DNA of 62,687 bases. Source: Propionibacteriaceae bacterium. GTDB lineage: Bacteria; Actinomycetota; Actinomycetes; Propionibacteriales; Propionibacteriaceae. The stretch covers positions 1 through 62,687 of the forward strand of contig JAPUEI010000060.1 of NCBI GenBank assembly GCA_027492675.1, read 5' to 3'. A program made the position numbers and the translations under genes. This document shows positions 1 to 8,594 of this stretch, one piece after another (the stretch's first letter is position 1; every line of letters begins with the position of its first letter). Below the pieces are notes generated by a model, which had not been told where the DNA came from, did no database searches, and was given only the letters and a program-made list of their open reading frames with translations.

Positions 1-27
1 TTCAACTCCTCTCTCGCGCACAGCATC

Positions 28-72
28 GCAAGGCCCCTTGACTCTGGGAGAACCCAGGTCGAGGGGCCTTGC
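28..72. terminator. Long hairpin, probable terminator
   Basis: The arms GCAAGGCCCC (28-37) and GGGGCCTTGC (63-72) pair perfectly. The stem continues inward through GAC/GTC and CTGGG/CCCAG to an AGAA loop, giving about 20 paired positions with one bulge and one G-T pair. No clear T tract follows on either strand, so the direction is open. It lies downstream of the DUF2871 gene, which reads leftward, and may end its transcript or that of a gene beyond the window edge. The rest of 1-159 shows no gene. Confidence 0.55.
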
Positions 73-159
73 GCATTGTTGCGTCCAAGGATCCAGAAAG
101 AATGCCGCGGAGATCGCGCATCATCCTTGGGCTGACCTGCGATCCCTTCGGCGGGGTGA

Positions 160-576
160 TCAGCTCTTCGCGATGCGCCCCTTGATCGGGCCGTTCAAGG
201 ACACCAGGAGGCTGACGATGCCGACGCCGAGCAGGATGTGGCCGAGGCCGGCGATGCCCGCGATGGCGGGGCCGGCCTCCTGGCCGAGGACCTGCATGGT
301 GCCGTGGACGACGAGCATGGTGACGGTGAGCAGCAGGCCTGCGTTGTACGTGAGGAAGAACCATCGGAACGAGCGACTTCCGCTGATGCCGAGGGTGGCG
401 TCGAGGGTCAGCACGATGAGCATCATCAGCAGCCCGAGGGCGAGCAGATGCGTGTGGACGATCGCGAGCTGGGTGACGCCGGTGAACCCGCGGCCCTTCG
501 TGAACTCCCGATAGAACAGTCCGCCGAGCAGGCCGAGGGCGGCGTAGATGATGGCAGCGAGGTAGGTCCGGCGCAT
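160..576 (-). CDS. DUF2871 family integral membrane protein
   Basis: A 138-residue protein with four hydrophobic segments (about 5-22, 44-61, 74-95 and 103-125), so an integral membrane protein. The sequence YREFTKGRGFTG followed by an HTHLLALG segment is typical of DUF2871, a small family whose function is not known. The His residues in the HTH motif could bind metal or haem, but that is inference. The length fits the family. The start is the ATG with a GGAG-like sequence just upstream. A near-perfect inverted repeat at 603-636 lies about 27 bp upstream of the start and could be its operator. It is transcribed away from the TetR gene across a 200-bp spacer. Confidence 0.8.
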   Translation of the reverse strand: MRRTYLAAIIYAALGLLGGLFYREFTKGRGFTGVTQLAIVHTHLLALGLLMMLIVLTLDATLGISGSRSFRWFFLTYNAGLLLTVTMLVVHGTMQVLGQEAGPAIAGIAGLGHILLGVGIVSLLVSLNGPIKGRIAKS

Positions 577-602
577 GAGTCCTCCAGATCGTGTGTGTCA
601 CC

Positions 603-636
603 GATGATGCCCGGGAACCACGGCCCGGACATCATC
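603..636. promoter_or_regulatory. Inverted repeat upstream of DUF2871 gene
   Basis: The arms GATGATGCCCGGG (603-615) and CCCGGACATCATC (624-636) match at 12 of 13 positions around an 8-base spacer. It sits about 27 bp upstream of the DUF2871 start. Placement and symmetry suit an operator or a 5'-UTR hairpin. The cognate regulator is unknown. The remainder of the 577-779 spacer shows nothing clear. Confidence 0.4.
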
Positions 637-779
637 CAAAAGGTTGGTTTGTGGGCCGCCGGCCGTGGGACGTACGGCGGGCCTTCGCCGCGACCAGGAC
701 ATCGACCCCCTCCGACCTCGACAACCCCTCGCGCTGCCTCTCGCGGCCGACCAGGGCTGATCGCCGTACGGACCGTGGC

Positions 780-1400
780 TCAGGCCACCAGTCGTACGAT
801 CGCCGCTCGCAGGTGGGCCGACAGCTGCTCGAGGGTGAGCTCGCGGTTAGAGGCGCTCTCGAGCATCAGGCCATCGATCAGAGCGCCGACGATCTGGATC
901 GCCATGTCGCGCGGGAGCTCGGCGTCGGTGGGCGGTAGGACCTGGTCGATGATGCCCGCGATGAGGTCGGACCACGCCATCGTCTTGGCCCGCAGCGCGG
1001 GGTTCCGCGTGGCCTCCATGAACATCTCGAACAGCGCCAGGTCGTACATCGGGTCGGCGATCGACTTGTCCAGGAACGTCTCGGTGAGCAGTTCGACGGA
1101 CCGGTCCACGGTGATGGGCGCATCCCCGACCGACGCCAGGATCTGCGTCATGCGCTCCTTCTCGATCTCGACGGCGTACGACATGGTCTCGTCGATGAGC
1201 TCGTCGCGGTCGCGGAAGTAGTACGTCATCGAGCCGAGCGGAACTCCCGCCGCGTCGGCTACGGCGCGGTGGGTCACCGACGCCAGCCCGCCTGTACCGA
1301 TGACCCGTACGGCCGCCTCGAGGATCGTGCGTCGCTTGGCCTCGCCGCGCGAGCCACCGCGACGGCCGCGCAGGGCGCGCTCATCGAACTGGGTCACCAC
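780..1400 (-). CDS. TetR/AcrR family transcriptional regulator
   Basis: A 206-residue TetR-type repressor. The N-terminal helix-turn-helix spans about residues 22-70, with the typical run TILEAAVRVIGTGGLASVT, then VADAAGVPLGSMTYYFRDRDEL, in which YYF marks the recognition helix. The rest is a helical ligand-binding domain. It begins with a GTG (a second GTG follows) preceded by GAGGGAGAG. It lies directly downstream of carbamate kinase on the same strand, so it is probably the regulator of the agmatine operon, with the palindrome at 6190-6213 as candidate operator. Its Shine-Dalgarno sequence lies in one arm of a long inverted repeat. The ligand (agmatine or putrescine would be logical) is inference. 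Confidence 0.88.
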   Translation of the reverse strand: MVTQFDERALRGRRGGSRGEAKRRTILEAAVRVIGTGGLASVTHRAVADAAGVPLGSMTYYFRDRDELIDETMSYAVEIEKERMTQILASVGDAPITVDRSVELLTETFLDKSIADPMYDLALFEMFMEATRNPALRAKTMAWSDLIAGIIDQVLPPTDAELPRDMAIQIVGALIDGLMLESASNRELTLEQLSAHLRAAIVRLVA

Positions 1401-1403
1401 ATG

Positions 1404-1472
1404 CTCTCCCTCGGACGACTCGCCACCTTACCGCGCGGCGATGCCGCGCCCGGGCGAGCGCCCGAGGGAGAG
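1404..1472 (-). promoter_or_regulatory. Hairpin that would sequester the tetR Shine-Dalgarno
   Basis: In the 82-bp gap between arcC and tetR, + strand CTCTCCCTCGG (1404-1414) and CCGAGGGAGAG (1462-1472) are perfect 11-bp inverted arms. Inside are CTCGCC/GGCGAG and GCGCGGC-GAT-GCCGCGC stems. On the coding (minus) strand the 3' arm is the GAGGGAGAG ribosome binding site of tetR. The folded RNA would therefore hide it, or the element may act as a terminator or attenuator between arcC and tetR. Confidence 0.5.
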
Positions 1473-1482
1473 AGGTGTGTGC

Positions 1483-2418
1483 TCACGCGTGGATGAGGGT
1501 CCCCGATCGGCCGGCCATCGCGTCCGGCGCGCGGTCCAGCGAGCCGATGACGGCGCGCCGACCGGGACCGCGACGTACGTACTCCACCGCGGCCATCACC
1601 TTCGGGAGCATCGAGCCGGTCCCGAACTGCCCCTCGGCCGCGTACCGCTCAGCGGTGTCGGCGTCGAGCTCGTCGAGATCGACCTGCTCCGGCGTCCCGA
1701 AGTTCACCGACACCTTGTCGACGGCAGTGAGGATGAACAGGTAGTCGGCGCTCACCGCGTCGGCCAGCGCCGCGGACGTGAAGTCCTTGTCGATGACCGC
1801 TGCCACACCGGAGTACGTGCTCTCGCAGCCGACCACGGGGATCCCGCCGCCGCCGCACGCGATGACCACGAACTCGTGGTCGAGCAGGTTGAGGATCGAC
1901 TCCTTCTCGACGATCCCCTTCGGGCGCGGTGAGGCGACGACCCGCCGCCAGCCCCGCCCCGAGTCCTCGACCATGGTCAGCGAGGGGTCGTCGGCCATCA
2001 TCCGTTGGGCCGTCTCCTCGTCGACGAACGAGCCGATCGGCTTGGTCGGGTGAGCGAACGCCGGGTCATCCGGGTCGACCTCCACCTGCGTGACCACGGT
2101 CGCGACGTACCACGGCATGCCCTGTCGGCGGAGCTCCGCGAGCAGCCCCTGCTGCAGGTGGTAGCCGATGTAGCCCTGGCTCATGGCCGCACACTCGGGC
2201 AGATCCATCGCCGGGACGGCCGAGGTCGTTCCGTGGGCGATCTCGAACGCCTTGGCGATCGTGCCGACCTGTGGCCCGTTCCCGTGGGACACGATGATCT
2301 CGTGTCCCTGGGCGATCAGGCCGATGAGCGGGGCGGCCGCTCGCTCGATGGCGGCACGCTGCTCGGCGGGGTTGTCGCCGAGCGCGTTGCCACCGAGCGC
2401 GATGACGATGCGCGACAT
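1483..2418 (-). CDS. arcC: Carbamate kinase
   Basis: A 311-residue cytoplasmic kinase making ATP from ADP and carbamoyl phosphate, releasing CO2 and ammonia. It starts MSRIVIALGGNALGD, the nucleotide/carbamoyl phosphate loop of the amino acid kinase fold. Other family signatures are VSHGNGPQVG (about 45-54), CGGGGIPV (about 188-195) and a C-terminal GSMLPKV stretch. Length matches ArcC enzymes of about 310 residues. It starts 2 bp after the stop of putrescine carbamoyltransferase, so the two are surely co-transcribed, and it completes the ATP-yielding agmatine pathway. No arginine deiminase is adjacent, so the substrate most likely comes from carbamoylputrescine rather than citrulline. Confidence 0.95.
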   Translation of the reverse strand: MSRIVIALGGNALGDNPAEQRAAIERAAAPLIGLIAQGHEIIVSHGNGPQVGTIAKAFEIAHGTTSAVPAMDLPECAAMSQGYIGYHLQQGLLAELRRQGMPWYVATVVTQVEVDPDDPAFAHPTKPIGSFVDEETAQRMMADDPSLTMVEDSGRGWRRVVASPRPKGIVEKESILNLLDHEFVVIACGGGGIPVVGCESTYSGVAAVIDKDFTSAALADAVSADYLFILTAVDKVSVNFGTPEQVDLDELDADTAERYAAEGQFGTGSMLPKVMAAVEYVRRGPGRRAVIGSLDRAPDAMAGRSGTLIHA

Positions 2419-2420
2419 CG

Positions 2421-3446
2421 TCAGCCGATCTTCGCCAGTACGTCGTCCAGGTCGCTCTTGGCCGCAGCCAGGGTGGCGGCGTCGACGTGCGCGGCCGGCA
2501 TGAAGTACACGAGCAGCGCCCGCTGGGCCGTGAGCCGGTTGCCGGCCTCGTCGAACGCGATGGACGCCGGCCCGTCGAGGACCTCGTCGGTGACCTCCTC
2601 GCCCCGGGTCGCCGGCAGGCAGTGCATGAACTTCGCCGTACCCCCCGCGCGACGCATGAAGTCCGCGTTCACCTGGTACTTCGGCATGAACACCGCCTGG
2701 CGCTGCTCGGGCGACAGCTCGCTCTCGTACAGCCCGTACCAGACGTCGGTGTAGACGAAGTCCGACCCCTCGATGCTCGCCGGGTCGTCGGTGACGAGGA
2801 TCGACCCGCCGGAGACGGCCGCGTTCGACCGGCCGATCTCCTGCATCGCGTCATTGAGCTGGTAGCCCTTCGGGCCGAACTGGACGAAGTTCATGCCCAT
2901 CTTCGTGGCGATCATCATCAGCGACGCGCACACCTGCGTGGCATCGCCCACGAACGTCACCTTGCAGTCCTCGAGGCGCTTCCCGGCGGGCAGGTGCTCG
3001 ATCATCGTGATCAGGTCGCCCAGCTCCTGGGTCGGGTGGTTGTAATCCGACATGCCGTTGATGACCGGTACGGACGACGCGGCGGCGAGGTCGACGACCG
3101 TCTGGTGCACGGCGACGCGGGCCATGAGGATGTCGACGAGCGTGCCGAGCACCCGGCCGGTGTCGCCGAGGCTCTCGTGGCCGCCGAGCTGGATCTGGCC
3201 GGGCGCGAGGTACTGCGCGTGGCCGCCGAGCTGCGTCATGGCGGTCTCGAACGAGACCCGAGTACGGGTCGACGACTGCTCGAAGATCATGCCGAGCGTC
3301 TTGTTGGCGAGGAGCTGCGGGTAGTAGCCGTTCGCGATGCAGCCCTTGAGGGCCAGGCCCAGGCGGGCCATGTCCAGGAGCTCGGACTTGGTGAAGTCCT
3401 GCGTGTCGAGGAAGTCGACGGTGCGCGTGGCGGTCATGGCGGTCAT
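2421..3446 (-). CDS. ptcA: Putrescine carbamoyltransferase
   Basis: A 341-residue transcarbamylase. In the agmatine pathway it phosphorolyses N-carbamoylputrescine to putrescine and carbamoyl phosphate. The carbamoyl phosphate motif is SSTRTRVSF (about 56-64). The stretch [15 protein letters not shown] is characteristic of putrescine carbamoyltransferases rather than ornithine carbamoyltransferases. Further family sequence includes [23 protein letters not shown] and [13 protein letters not shown]. The start is preceded by GGAAGGAA. Its position between agmatine deiminase and carbamate kinase supports putrescine over ornithine as substrate. An ornithine carbamoyltransferase label is the likely automatic alternative, but the motif and context argue against it. 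Confidence 0.9.
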   Translation of the reverse strand: MTAMTATRTVDFLDTQDFTKSELLDMARLGLALKGCIANGYYPQLLANKTLGMIFEQSSTRTRVSFETAMTQLGGHAQYLAPGQIQLGGHESLGDTGRVLGTLVDILMARVAVHQTVVDLAAASSVPVINGMSDYNHPTQELGDLITMIEHLPAGKRLEDCKVTFVGDATQVCASLMMIATKMGMNFVQFGPKGYQLNDAMQEIGRSNAAVSGGSILVTDDPASIEGSDFVYTDVWYGLYESELSPEQRQAVFMPKYQVNADFMRRAGGTAKFMHCLPATRGEEVTDEVLDGPASIAFDEAGNRLTAQRALLVYFMPAAHVDAATLAAAKSDLDDVLAKIG

Positions 3447-3551
3447 AGGTGGTTCCTTCCGGTACGAGTCAAGGTTCAGGGCACGGCGGAGCCGGCCACG
3501 GGTGTGGTGCGGGGTGCCCGAAGGCGGATGGTGCGGGTGAGGGTCTCCCGG

Positions 3552-4649
3552 TCAGCGGCCCGACGGGCGCTGCTGGGTGATGCAGTGGACGTTGCCGCCG
3601 CCGAGCAGGATCTCCCGGCCCGGGACGGTCACGACGCGACGAGGGGCGAAGACCCGTTCGTACGTCGCGATGGCCGCGGCGTCGTGCGGGTCGTCGAAGA
3701 CCGGCAGGACGACGAGGTCGTTGCCGATGTAGGAGTTGACGTACGAGCCGGCGAGCCGGTCGCCCTCCTCGCGGGGGAGCGTCCCGTCGACCGCGTCGAC
3801 GCCGTCGGCCTCGGAAGCGGTGATGGTGATCGGTCCCGGCTGGAGGATCGTCACGACGTCGAGGGTGCGACCGCGGGCGTCGGTGGTCGACGTCAGAACC
3901 TCCATCGCGGCCTGCGACCGTGCGTACTGCGGGTCGGTCTCGTCGTCGGTCCACGTGAGGATGACCTGACCGGGACGCGTGAACCGGCAGAAGTTGTCGA
4001 CGTGGCCGTTGGTCTCGTCGAGGTAGACGCCTTCCGGCAGCCAGATGACCTTGTCGGCGCCGAGGTAGTCGAGCAGACGCGCCTCGATCTCCTCCTTGGT
4101 GAGCCCCGGGTTGCGCCCCTCCGACAGCAGGCACTCGGCCGTCACCAGGACGGTCCCCTCGCCGTCGACGTCGATCGAGCCGCCCTCGAGCACGAAGTCC
4201 GTACGGTAGCGGTCGACGCCCTCGACCTCGCAGACCTTGCGGGCCACGGCATCGTCGGCGACCCACGGGAAGTACAGCCCGTCGACCAGTCCGCCCCAGG
4301 CGTTGAAGACCCAGTCCACGCCTCGTACGTCGCCGGCGTCGTTGACGACGAAGCTCGGGCCGATGTCGCGCATCCACGAATCGTCGTTGCTCATCTCGAC
4401 GACCCGGACGTGCGCCGGCAGCTGGCCGCGCGCGTTGTCGTACTGCCGCTCGGAGACGGCGACCGTGACCTGCTCGGTCTCGGCGATCGCCGTGGCGACG
4501 GCCGCGAACGCGTGCTGCGCCGGCTTGCCGCCCAGGCGCCAGTTGTCGGGCCGCTCGGGCCAGACGAGCCAGCAGCCGCTGTGGTGCGCCCACTCGCCCG
4601 GCATGCGGTAGCCGTCGGCCTTCGGGGTGGTCTCAAGAGTGCGGGTCAT
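3552..4649 (-). CDS. aguA: Agmatine deiminase
   Basis: A 365-residue enzyme of the guanidino-group-modifying (porphyromonas-type PAD) family, hydrolysing agmatine to N-carbamoylputrescine and ammonia. It shows [12 protein letters not shown] near the N-terminus, [11 protein letters not shown] (about 90-100), the [12 protein letters not shown] segment, and the catalytic Cys in [11 protein letters not shown] near the C-terminus (about C356). The ATG at 4649 was chosen over one 18 bp upstream because GGAAGGAA precedes it at good spacing. This places the start 1 base after the transporter stop, which suggests translational coupling. A 102-bp spacer separates it from ptcA. Confidence 0.94.
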   Translation of the reverse strand: MTRTLETTPKADGYRMPGEWAHHSGCWLVWPERPDNWRLGGKPAQHAFAAVATAIAETEQVTVAVSERQYDNARGQLPAHVRVVEMSNDDSWMRDIGPSFVVNDAGDVRGVDWVFNAWGGLVDGLYFPWVADDAVARKVCEVEGVDRYRTDFVLEGGSIDVDGEGTVLVTAECLLSEGRNPGLTKEEIEARLLDYLGADKVIWLPEGVYLDETNGHVDNFCRFTRPGQVILTWTDDETDPQYARSQAAMEVLTSTTDARGRTLDVVTILQPGPITITASEADGVDAVDGTLPREEGDRLAGSYVNSYIGNDLVVLPVFDDPHDAAAIATYERVFAPRRVVTVPGREILLGGGNVHCITQQRPSGR

Positions 4650-4650
4650 G

Positions 4651-6144
4651 TCAGTTCCTTCCGGCATCGGCGGTGAGCGTGGACTCGGTGGCGTCAGCGG
4701 CCAGCGCCGCCTCGGCCTCGCGGGCTGCGGCCCATCCCGGCGCCTTGAGGCAGAAGATCTCCTGGATCACGACGGTGATCACGAGGCCCACAAGGATCGA
4801 GCCGGTGACCTCCCAGGAGAAGTCGAACGGGTTCACGACGAAGAAGATCGCCGCGACGACGAGCAGGACGGTGGGGACCCACGAGATGAGCTGGGTCATC
4901 ACCCGGCCGCCGGGAACGCGGTACGGCCGGACGGTGTCCGGATCGGTCTTGCGCAGCTTGGCGAACACCCGCATGAGCACGATGTAGGGCAGCAGGAAGA
5001 CGACCGACGAGAACGCGAACAGGTTCCAGAAGAGGTCGTCCACGGCGCCTTCGGTGATGGCGAACAGGATGGCGTACGCGATCGTGACCGCGGTTCCGAC
5101 GAGCGAGCACAGCAGGGCCGCGCCGATGGGAGTGCCGCGCGTGGGGTGCGTACGGCCGAAGATCTTGGGGAGGTCACCCAGCTGCGCGGACTCGGAGGCG
5201 GCGAGGTTCGCGCCGATCGTCCAGGGGATGAGGGAGGCGAAGAAGCAGTACAGCGAGCCGATGCCGAGCACCGAGACCGCGACCCGCGCGATCGGGGACT
5301 CTCCGAAGCCCAGCCGCAGCGCGTCGATGAGGCCGGTGGTCTCGGAGATCTGGTCGGCGGGGACGATGACCTGCATGGCGACCGTCGCGATGAGGTAGAA
5401 GCCTCCGATGAGCAGGCCTGCGATCAGGATCGTGCGGGGCACGTCGCGCTTCGGGTTCTCCATCTGGCCCGACGCGGAGCTCATGAGCTCGAAGCCCAGG
5501 AAGTTGTAGATGACGATCGGCAGCGCGAGCGCCAGGGCCGAGATGCCTTGGTGCGGCAGCATCGTCGACAGGCTCCACTCGGTGGCAGAGCCGTTCGTCC
5601 AGCCGTACATCCCGGCGGCCACACCCAGGGCCAGGATGACGATGACCGTGATGCCGGCGCCGAGGTTCGACACCCAGGTGCCCGTCTCGAGACTGCGGGA
5701 GTTGACCCAGTAGTTCACCCAGATCAGCACGAGCGCGATGGCGACCTGCACCCAGAAGCTCAGCTTGCCGTCGAAGAACATCGCCGACAGCGTGCCGGAG
5801 AACATGAGGTAGACGCTCGGCACCCACAGGGCCGTGTTGAGCCAGTACCACCACGACACGCGTGTGCCCCAGCGCTTCCCGAAGGCGCGCACGACCCAGG
5901 AGTAGATGCCTCCGGCGTCCGGGTAGGTGGAGCCGAGCTCGCTCGTGACCAGCCCGTACGGCACGAAGAAGGCGATGATGATCGCGATCGTCCAGAAGAC
6001 CGTCGTCGGCCCGACCCCGGCCGTCACGGTGAGCTGCGACAGCAGCAGCATCGCGCACACCGAGAACAGGATCATGTCGAACATCTTCAGTGCGGGTCGT
6101 GCTGATCCCGGCTCCTGGGAGACGGGTGGTGCTTCGGTCGTCAT
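4651..6144 (-). CDS. aguD: APC family transporter, probable agmatine/putrescine exchanger
   Basis: A 497-residue membrane protein with about 12 transmembrane segments of the amino acid-polyamine-organocation superfamily, in the glutamate/GABA antiporter-like branch ([22 protein letters not shown] after TM1-2). It is the first gene of the agmatine operon. By analogy with AguD of lactic acid bacteria it probably imports agmatine in exchange for putrescine; this rests on context. The internal ATG at 6144 has a strong AAAGGAG at 5 bp. An upstream in-frame ATG at 6165 has only AGAGG and would add seven residues. The palindrome at 6190-6213 lies just upstream, consistent with repression at this promoter. 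Confidence 0.85.
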   Translation of the reverse strand: MTTEAPPVSQEPGSARPALKMFDMILFSVCAMLLLSQLTVTAGVGPTTVFWTIAIIIAFFVPYGLVTSELGSTYPDAGGIYSWVVRAFGKRWGTRVSWWYWLNTALWVPSVYLMFSGTLSAMFFDGKLSFWVQVAIALVLIWVNYWVNSRSLETGTWVSNLGAGITVIVILALGVAAGMYGWTNGSATEWSLSTMLPHQGISALALALPIVIYNFLGFELMSSASGQMENPKRDVPRTILIAGLLIGGFYLIATVAMQVIVPADQISETTGLIDALRLGFGESPIARVAVSVLGIGSLYCFFASLIPWTIGANLAASESAQLGDLPKIFGRTHPTRGTPIGAALLCSLVGTAVTIAYAILFAITEGAVDDLFWNLFAFSSVVFLLPYIVLMRVFAKLRKTDPDTVRPYRVPGGRVMTQLISWVPTVLLVVAAIFFVVNPFDFSWEVTGSILVGLVITVVIQEIFCLKAPGWAAAREAEAALAADATESTLTADAGRN

Positions 6145-6189
6145 CGCTGCTCCTTTGCTGCTCATCGTCGACCTCTAGGGAGTTCTCTA

Positions 6190-6213
6190 CGACTTGTACA
6201 TTTGTACAAGTCG
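6190..6213. promoter_or_regulatory. Perfect palindromic operator upstream of the agmatine operon
   Basis: CGACTTGTACA (6190-6200) and TGTACAAGTCG (6203-6213) are perfect 11-bp inverted arms around a TT spacer, 46 bp upstream of the transporter start. A TTGTACA core with dyad symmetry is typical of TetR-family operators, and the only adjacent TetR gene is at the end of this operon. It also lies in the spacer shared with the divergent MATE gene, so it could control both. Binding is inferred, not shown. Confidence 0.65.
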
Positions 6214-6381
6214 TGTGTGCGAGACAGAAGCGTACATGGCTGCTCGGGGAGCCCTCAGGCGGGGTCGGTGTTTGCGTGCTATCTCGGTGGTGGCTAGGGG
6301 AAATGCGTCCGCCGGGCCCGGTGCTGGGGGAGCGCATCGCGCCCCCGAATCGCCGAAACCCTCTCCCCTTCGGGGCGTTCA

Positions 6382-7923
6382 GTGCGATACGTTTCAATCG
6401 AGCACCCTGCCGGTCGCTGCGCCCGTCGGACGCACGCATCGACCCGTGCCCCAGCCACCATCGCGTACTCCTCCAAAGGCCTTGTCATCACCAGGAATCT
6501 CACTGTCGGATCACCGCTTCGCGTGATCGGCTTGTTCACCGTGCCGTTGCTGCTGGGCAACCTGTTCCAGCAGCTGTACGCGGTGACCGACGCGCTGGTC
6601 GTCGGTCGCCTGCTGGGCGTCGACGCGCTCGCCGCCGTGGGGGCGTCAGGCAGCTTGCAGTTCCTGCTGTTCGGGTTCGGCTTCGGGTCCGCGTCGGGCA
6701 TCGCGATCCCCGTCGCGCGGGCCTTCGGCGCTGGAAACCTGCCCGCGATGCGACGTGCGGTCGCGGCGGGTGTCGTCGTGAGCGCGGGGATCACGGTAGC
6801 CGTCACCGTCATCGGCACGCTCGGCTCCCGTCCGCTGCTCACGCTGCTCGGCACGCCTCCGGAGCTGATGGGGATGGCGGACACGTTCCTCGTCGTCCTG
6901 TTCAGCGGCACCATCACGACGATCGCCTTCGGGTTCCTGAGCGCGATCATCCGCGCGCTCGGCGACAGCCGTACACCCCTGGTCTTCCTCATCGTCTCCT
7001 GCGTGCTCAACGCAGGCCTCGTCGTCCTGCTCATCGCGGGCTTCGGCATGGGGGTCGCGGGAGCGGCCCTGGCGACGATCATCGCTCAGGCCCTCTCGGT
7101 GATCCTCTGCCTCGTGCTCGTCGCGCGCCGGATGCCCGACCTCCACCTGCGACGCGAGGACTGGCGCTTCGGCCGCGCCGAGCTCTCGGATGCGACGCGA
7201 CTAGGCCTGACGATGGGGTTCCAGGTCTCGATCATCGCGGTGGGGGCAGCGATCCTGCAGTACGGCGTCAACCAGCTCGGCACCGACGTGATCGCCGCGT
7301 TCACCGCCTCCATCCGCGTCGAGCAGGTCGGTGTGACGCCGCTGGTGTCCCTCGGCGTGGCGCTCAGCACGTACGTCGCGCAGAACGTCGGCGCTCGCCA
7401 CTATCAGCGCATCCGGGTCGGCGTCTTCCGCGCCAGCCTGTTGTCCATCGGGTTCGCAGTGACGCTGGGGCTGGTCATCCAACTGTGGGGTACGCAGCTC
7501 GTCCGGTTGTTCGTCGGCTCGGGCTCCGACGACGTGGTCGCCATGTCCCACAGGTTCCTGGTCATCACGAGCAGCACGTACGCATCGGTGGCTCTGCTGC
7601 TGGTGTTCCGGAACGCGCTGCAGGGGCTCGGCAGGGCCGCCGTACCCACCATCGCCGGCGCCATGGAGCTGCTCGCGCGGGCGGTCGTCGGCCTGTACCT
7701 CATCCACAGCTGGGGCTTCTTCGGCGTCATCATTGCCGGCCCGCTCGCCTGGGTGGCGTCACTGACGCCTCTGGCCGTCGCGTGGGTGATCCAGCATCGA
7801 CGGCTGCTCGCGCTGGAGGCCGCCGAAGCCCAGGGACTCGTGGTCATCGGCGAACGCGCGCCATCGCGTGAGCCGAAGGTGGGGACACCCGCCGCCACGG
7901 GCGAGGACGTGGCGGCTACTTGA
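6382..7923 (+). CDS. MATE family efflux transporter
   Basis: A 513-residue multidrug and toxic compound extrusion protein with 12 predicted membrane spans. The core starts at about residue 40 with NLTVGSPLRVIGLFTVPLLL, then NLFQQLYAVTDALVVGRLLG, typical of the family. It probably exports cationic compounds by H+ or Na+ antiport. The start is uncertain. The only in-frame start codon upstream of the conserved region is the GTG at 6382, giving about 38 unusual basic residues. Starting at the GTG inside RVIGLF would cut the first helix. It is divergent from the agmatine transporter, and its last 8 bp overlap the convergent MmpS-like gene. Confidence 0.85.
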   Translation: MRYVSIEHPAGRCARRTHASTRAPATIAYSSKGLVITRNLTVGSPLRVIGLFTVPLLLGNLFQQLYAVTDALVVGRLLGVDALAAVGASGSLQFLLFGFGFGSASGIAIPVARAFGAGNLPAMRRAVAAGVVVSAGITVAVTVIGTLGSRPLLTLLGTPPELMGMADTFLVVLFSGTITTIAFGFLSAIIRALGDSRTPLVFLIVSCVLNAGLVVLLIAGFGMGVAGAALATIIAQALSVILCLVLVARRMPDLHLRREDWRFGRAELSDATRLGLTMGFQVSIIAVGAAILQYGVNQLGTDVIAAFTASIRVEQVGVTPLVSLGVALSTYVAQNVGARHYQRIRVGVFRASLLSIGFAVTLGLVIQLWGTQLVRLFVGSGSDDVVAMSHRFLVITSSTYASVALLLVFRNALQGLGRAAVPTIAGAMELLARAVVGLYLIHSWGFFGVIIAGPLAWVASLTPLAVAWVIQHRRLLALEAAEAQGLVVIGERAPSREPKVGTPAATGEDVAAT

Positions 7924-8497
7924 CCGTGGTGGCCGAGCAGCTGACGCTGCCTGACTTGCCCGTCGCGGAGTTCTTCGACTGGCTCTTCCCGTCGACGAGG
8001 ATCTCGCACGAGATCGTGGACTTGTCCGGCACGTCGTAGTCCAGCGTCGCCATCAACGTGGTCACGTCGAAGCCGTTCACCTTCTTCTCCGTGGTCCACG
8101 ACGTCGTGATGGTCTCCTGCGAGGTGCCCGTGGTCGAGCCGTACACGACCTGCGCCTTGCCGGTGGTCTCCACCTTGTACGTGATGGTGTGCTCGCTGTT
8201 CGTCACGTTCGAGACGCCCTTGCCGATGGCCGCGATCGCCACGACGATGGCGACGATGATGCCGATCACGATCACGCCCGCGATCACGGCGGCGATCAGG
8301 CATCCCTTGTTGCTCTTCTTCACCGGCGCCGCCGGCGCGCTGAAGCCGGCCTGGTACGGCGGCGGCCCGGGCTGGTACGGCTGCTGAGGCCCACCCTGGT
8401 AGGGCGGCTGCTGCTGGTACGGCTGCTGGGGCCCACCCTGGTACGGCGGGTGGTTGCCGGGCTGCTGGGGTCCGGGCGGGTAGGGCGGCTGGCTCAT
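7916..8497 (-). CDS. Proline/glutamine-rich membrane protein with MmpS-like domain
   Basis: A 193-residue protein. Residues 1-60 are a cytoplasmic tail of P-P-Y, Q-Q-P and G-G repeats. A single membrane helix spans about 66-92. The extracellular part (about 100-193) reads HTITYKVETTGKAQVVYGS, then CEILVDGKSQ and SVSCSA, the arrangement of the MmpS family (ITY..VTG...; C-x-I-x-VDG; S-C near the end). The two Cys probably form a disulfide. MmpS proteins assist MmpL exporters, but no mmpL gene is adjacent, so its role here is open. AGGAA precedes the ATG. It converges with the MATE gene. Confidence 0.7.
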   Translation of the reverse strand: MSQPPYPPGPQQPGNHPPYQGGPQQPYQQQPPYQGGPQQPYQPGPPPYQAGFSAPAAPVKKSNKGCLIAAVIAGVIVIGIIVAIVVAIAAIGKGVSNVTNSEHTITYKVETTGKAQVVYGSTTGTSQETITTSWTTEKKVNGFDVTTLMATLDYDVPDKSTISCEILVDGKSQSKNSATGKSGSVSCSATTVK

Positions 8498-8594
8498 CGG
8501 GTTCCTGTCGGCGTGAGCGGCAAAAGCAGGTGTTCAGCAGAGTAGAGCCCGGACACGCCGGTGTGAGACATCCGGCGCGACAAATCTGCTCGGG

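Noticed and set aside
28..72. tRNA or small structured RNA at the left edge
   Set aside because: A single long hairpin without cloverleaf arms or CCA; a terminator-like role is simpler.
2421..3446. Ornithine carbamoyltransferase of an arginine deiminase pathway
   Set aside because: The putrescine-type motif, the adjacent agmatine deiminase and the absence of arginine deiminase argue for putrescine carbamoyltransferase.
2487..4676. 729-codon plus-strand open frame across ptcA and aguA
   Set aside because: Antisense shadow; both enzymes on the minus strand are complete with all motifs.
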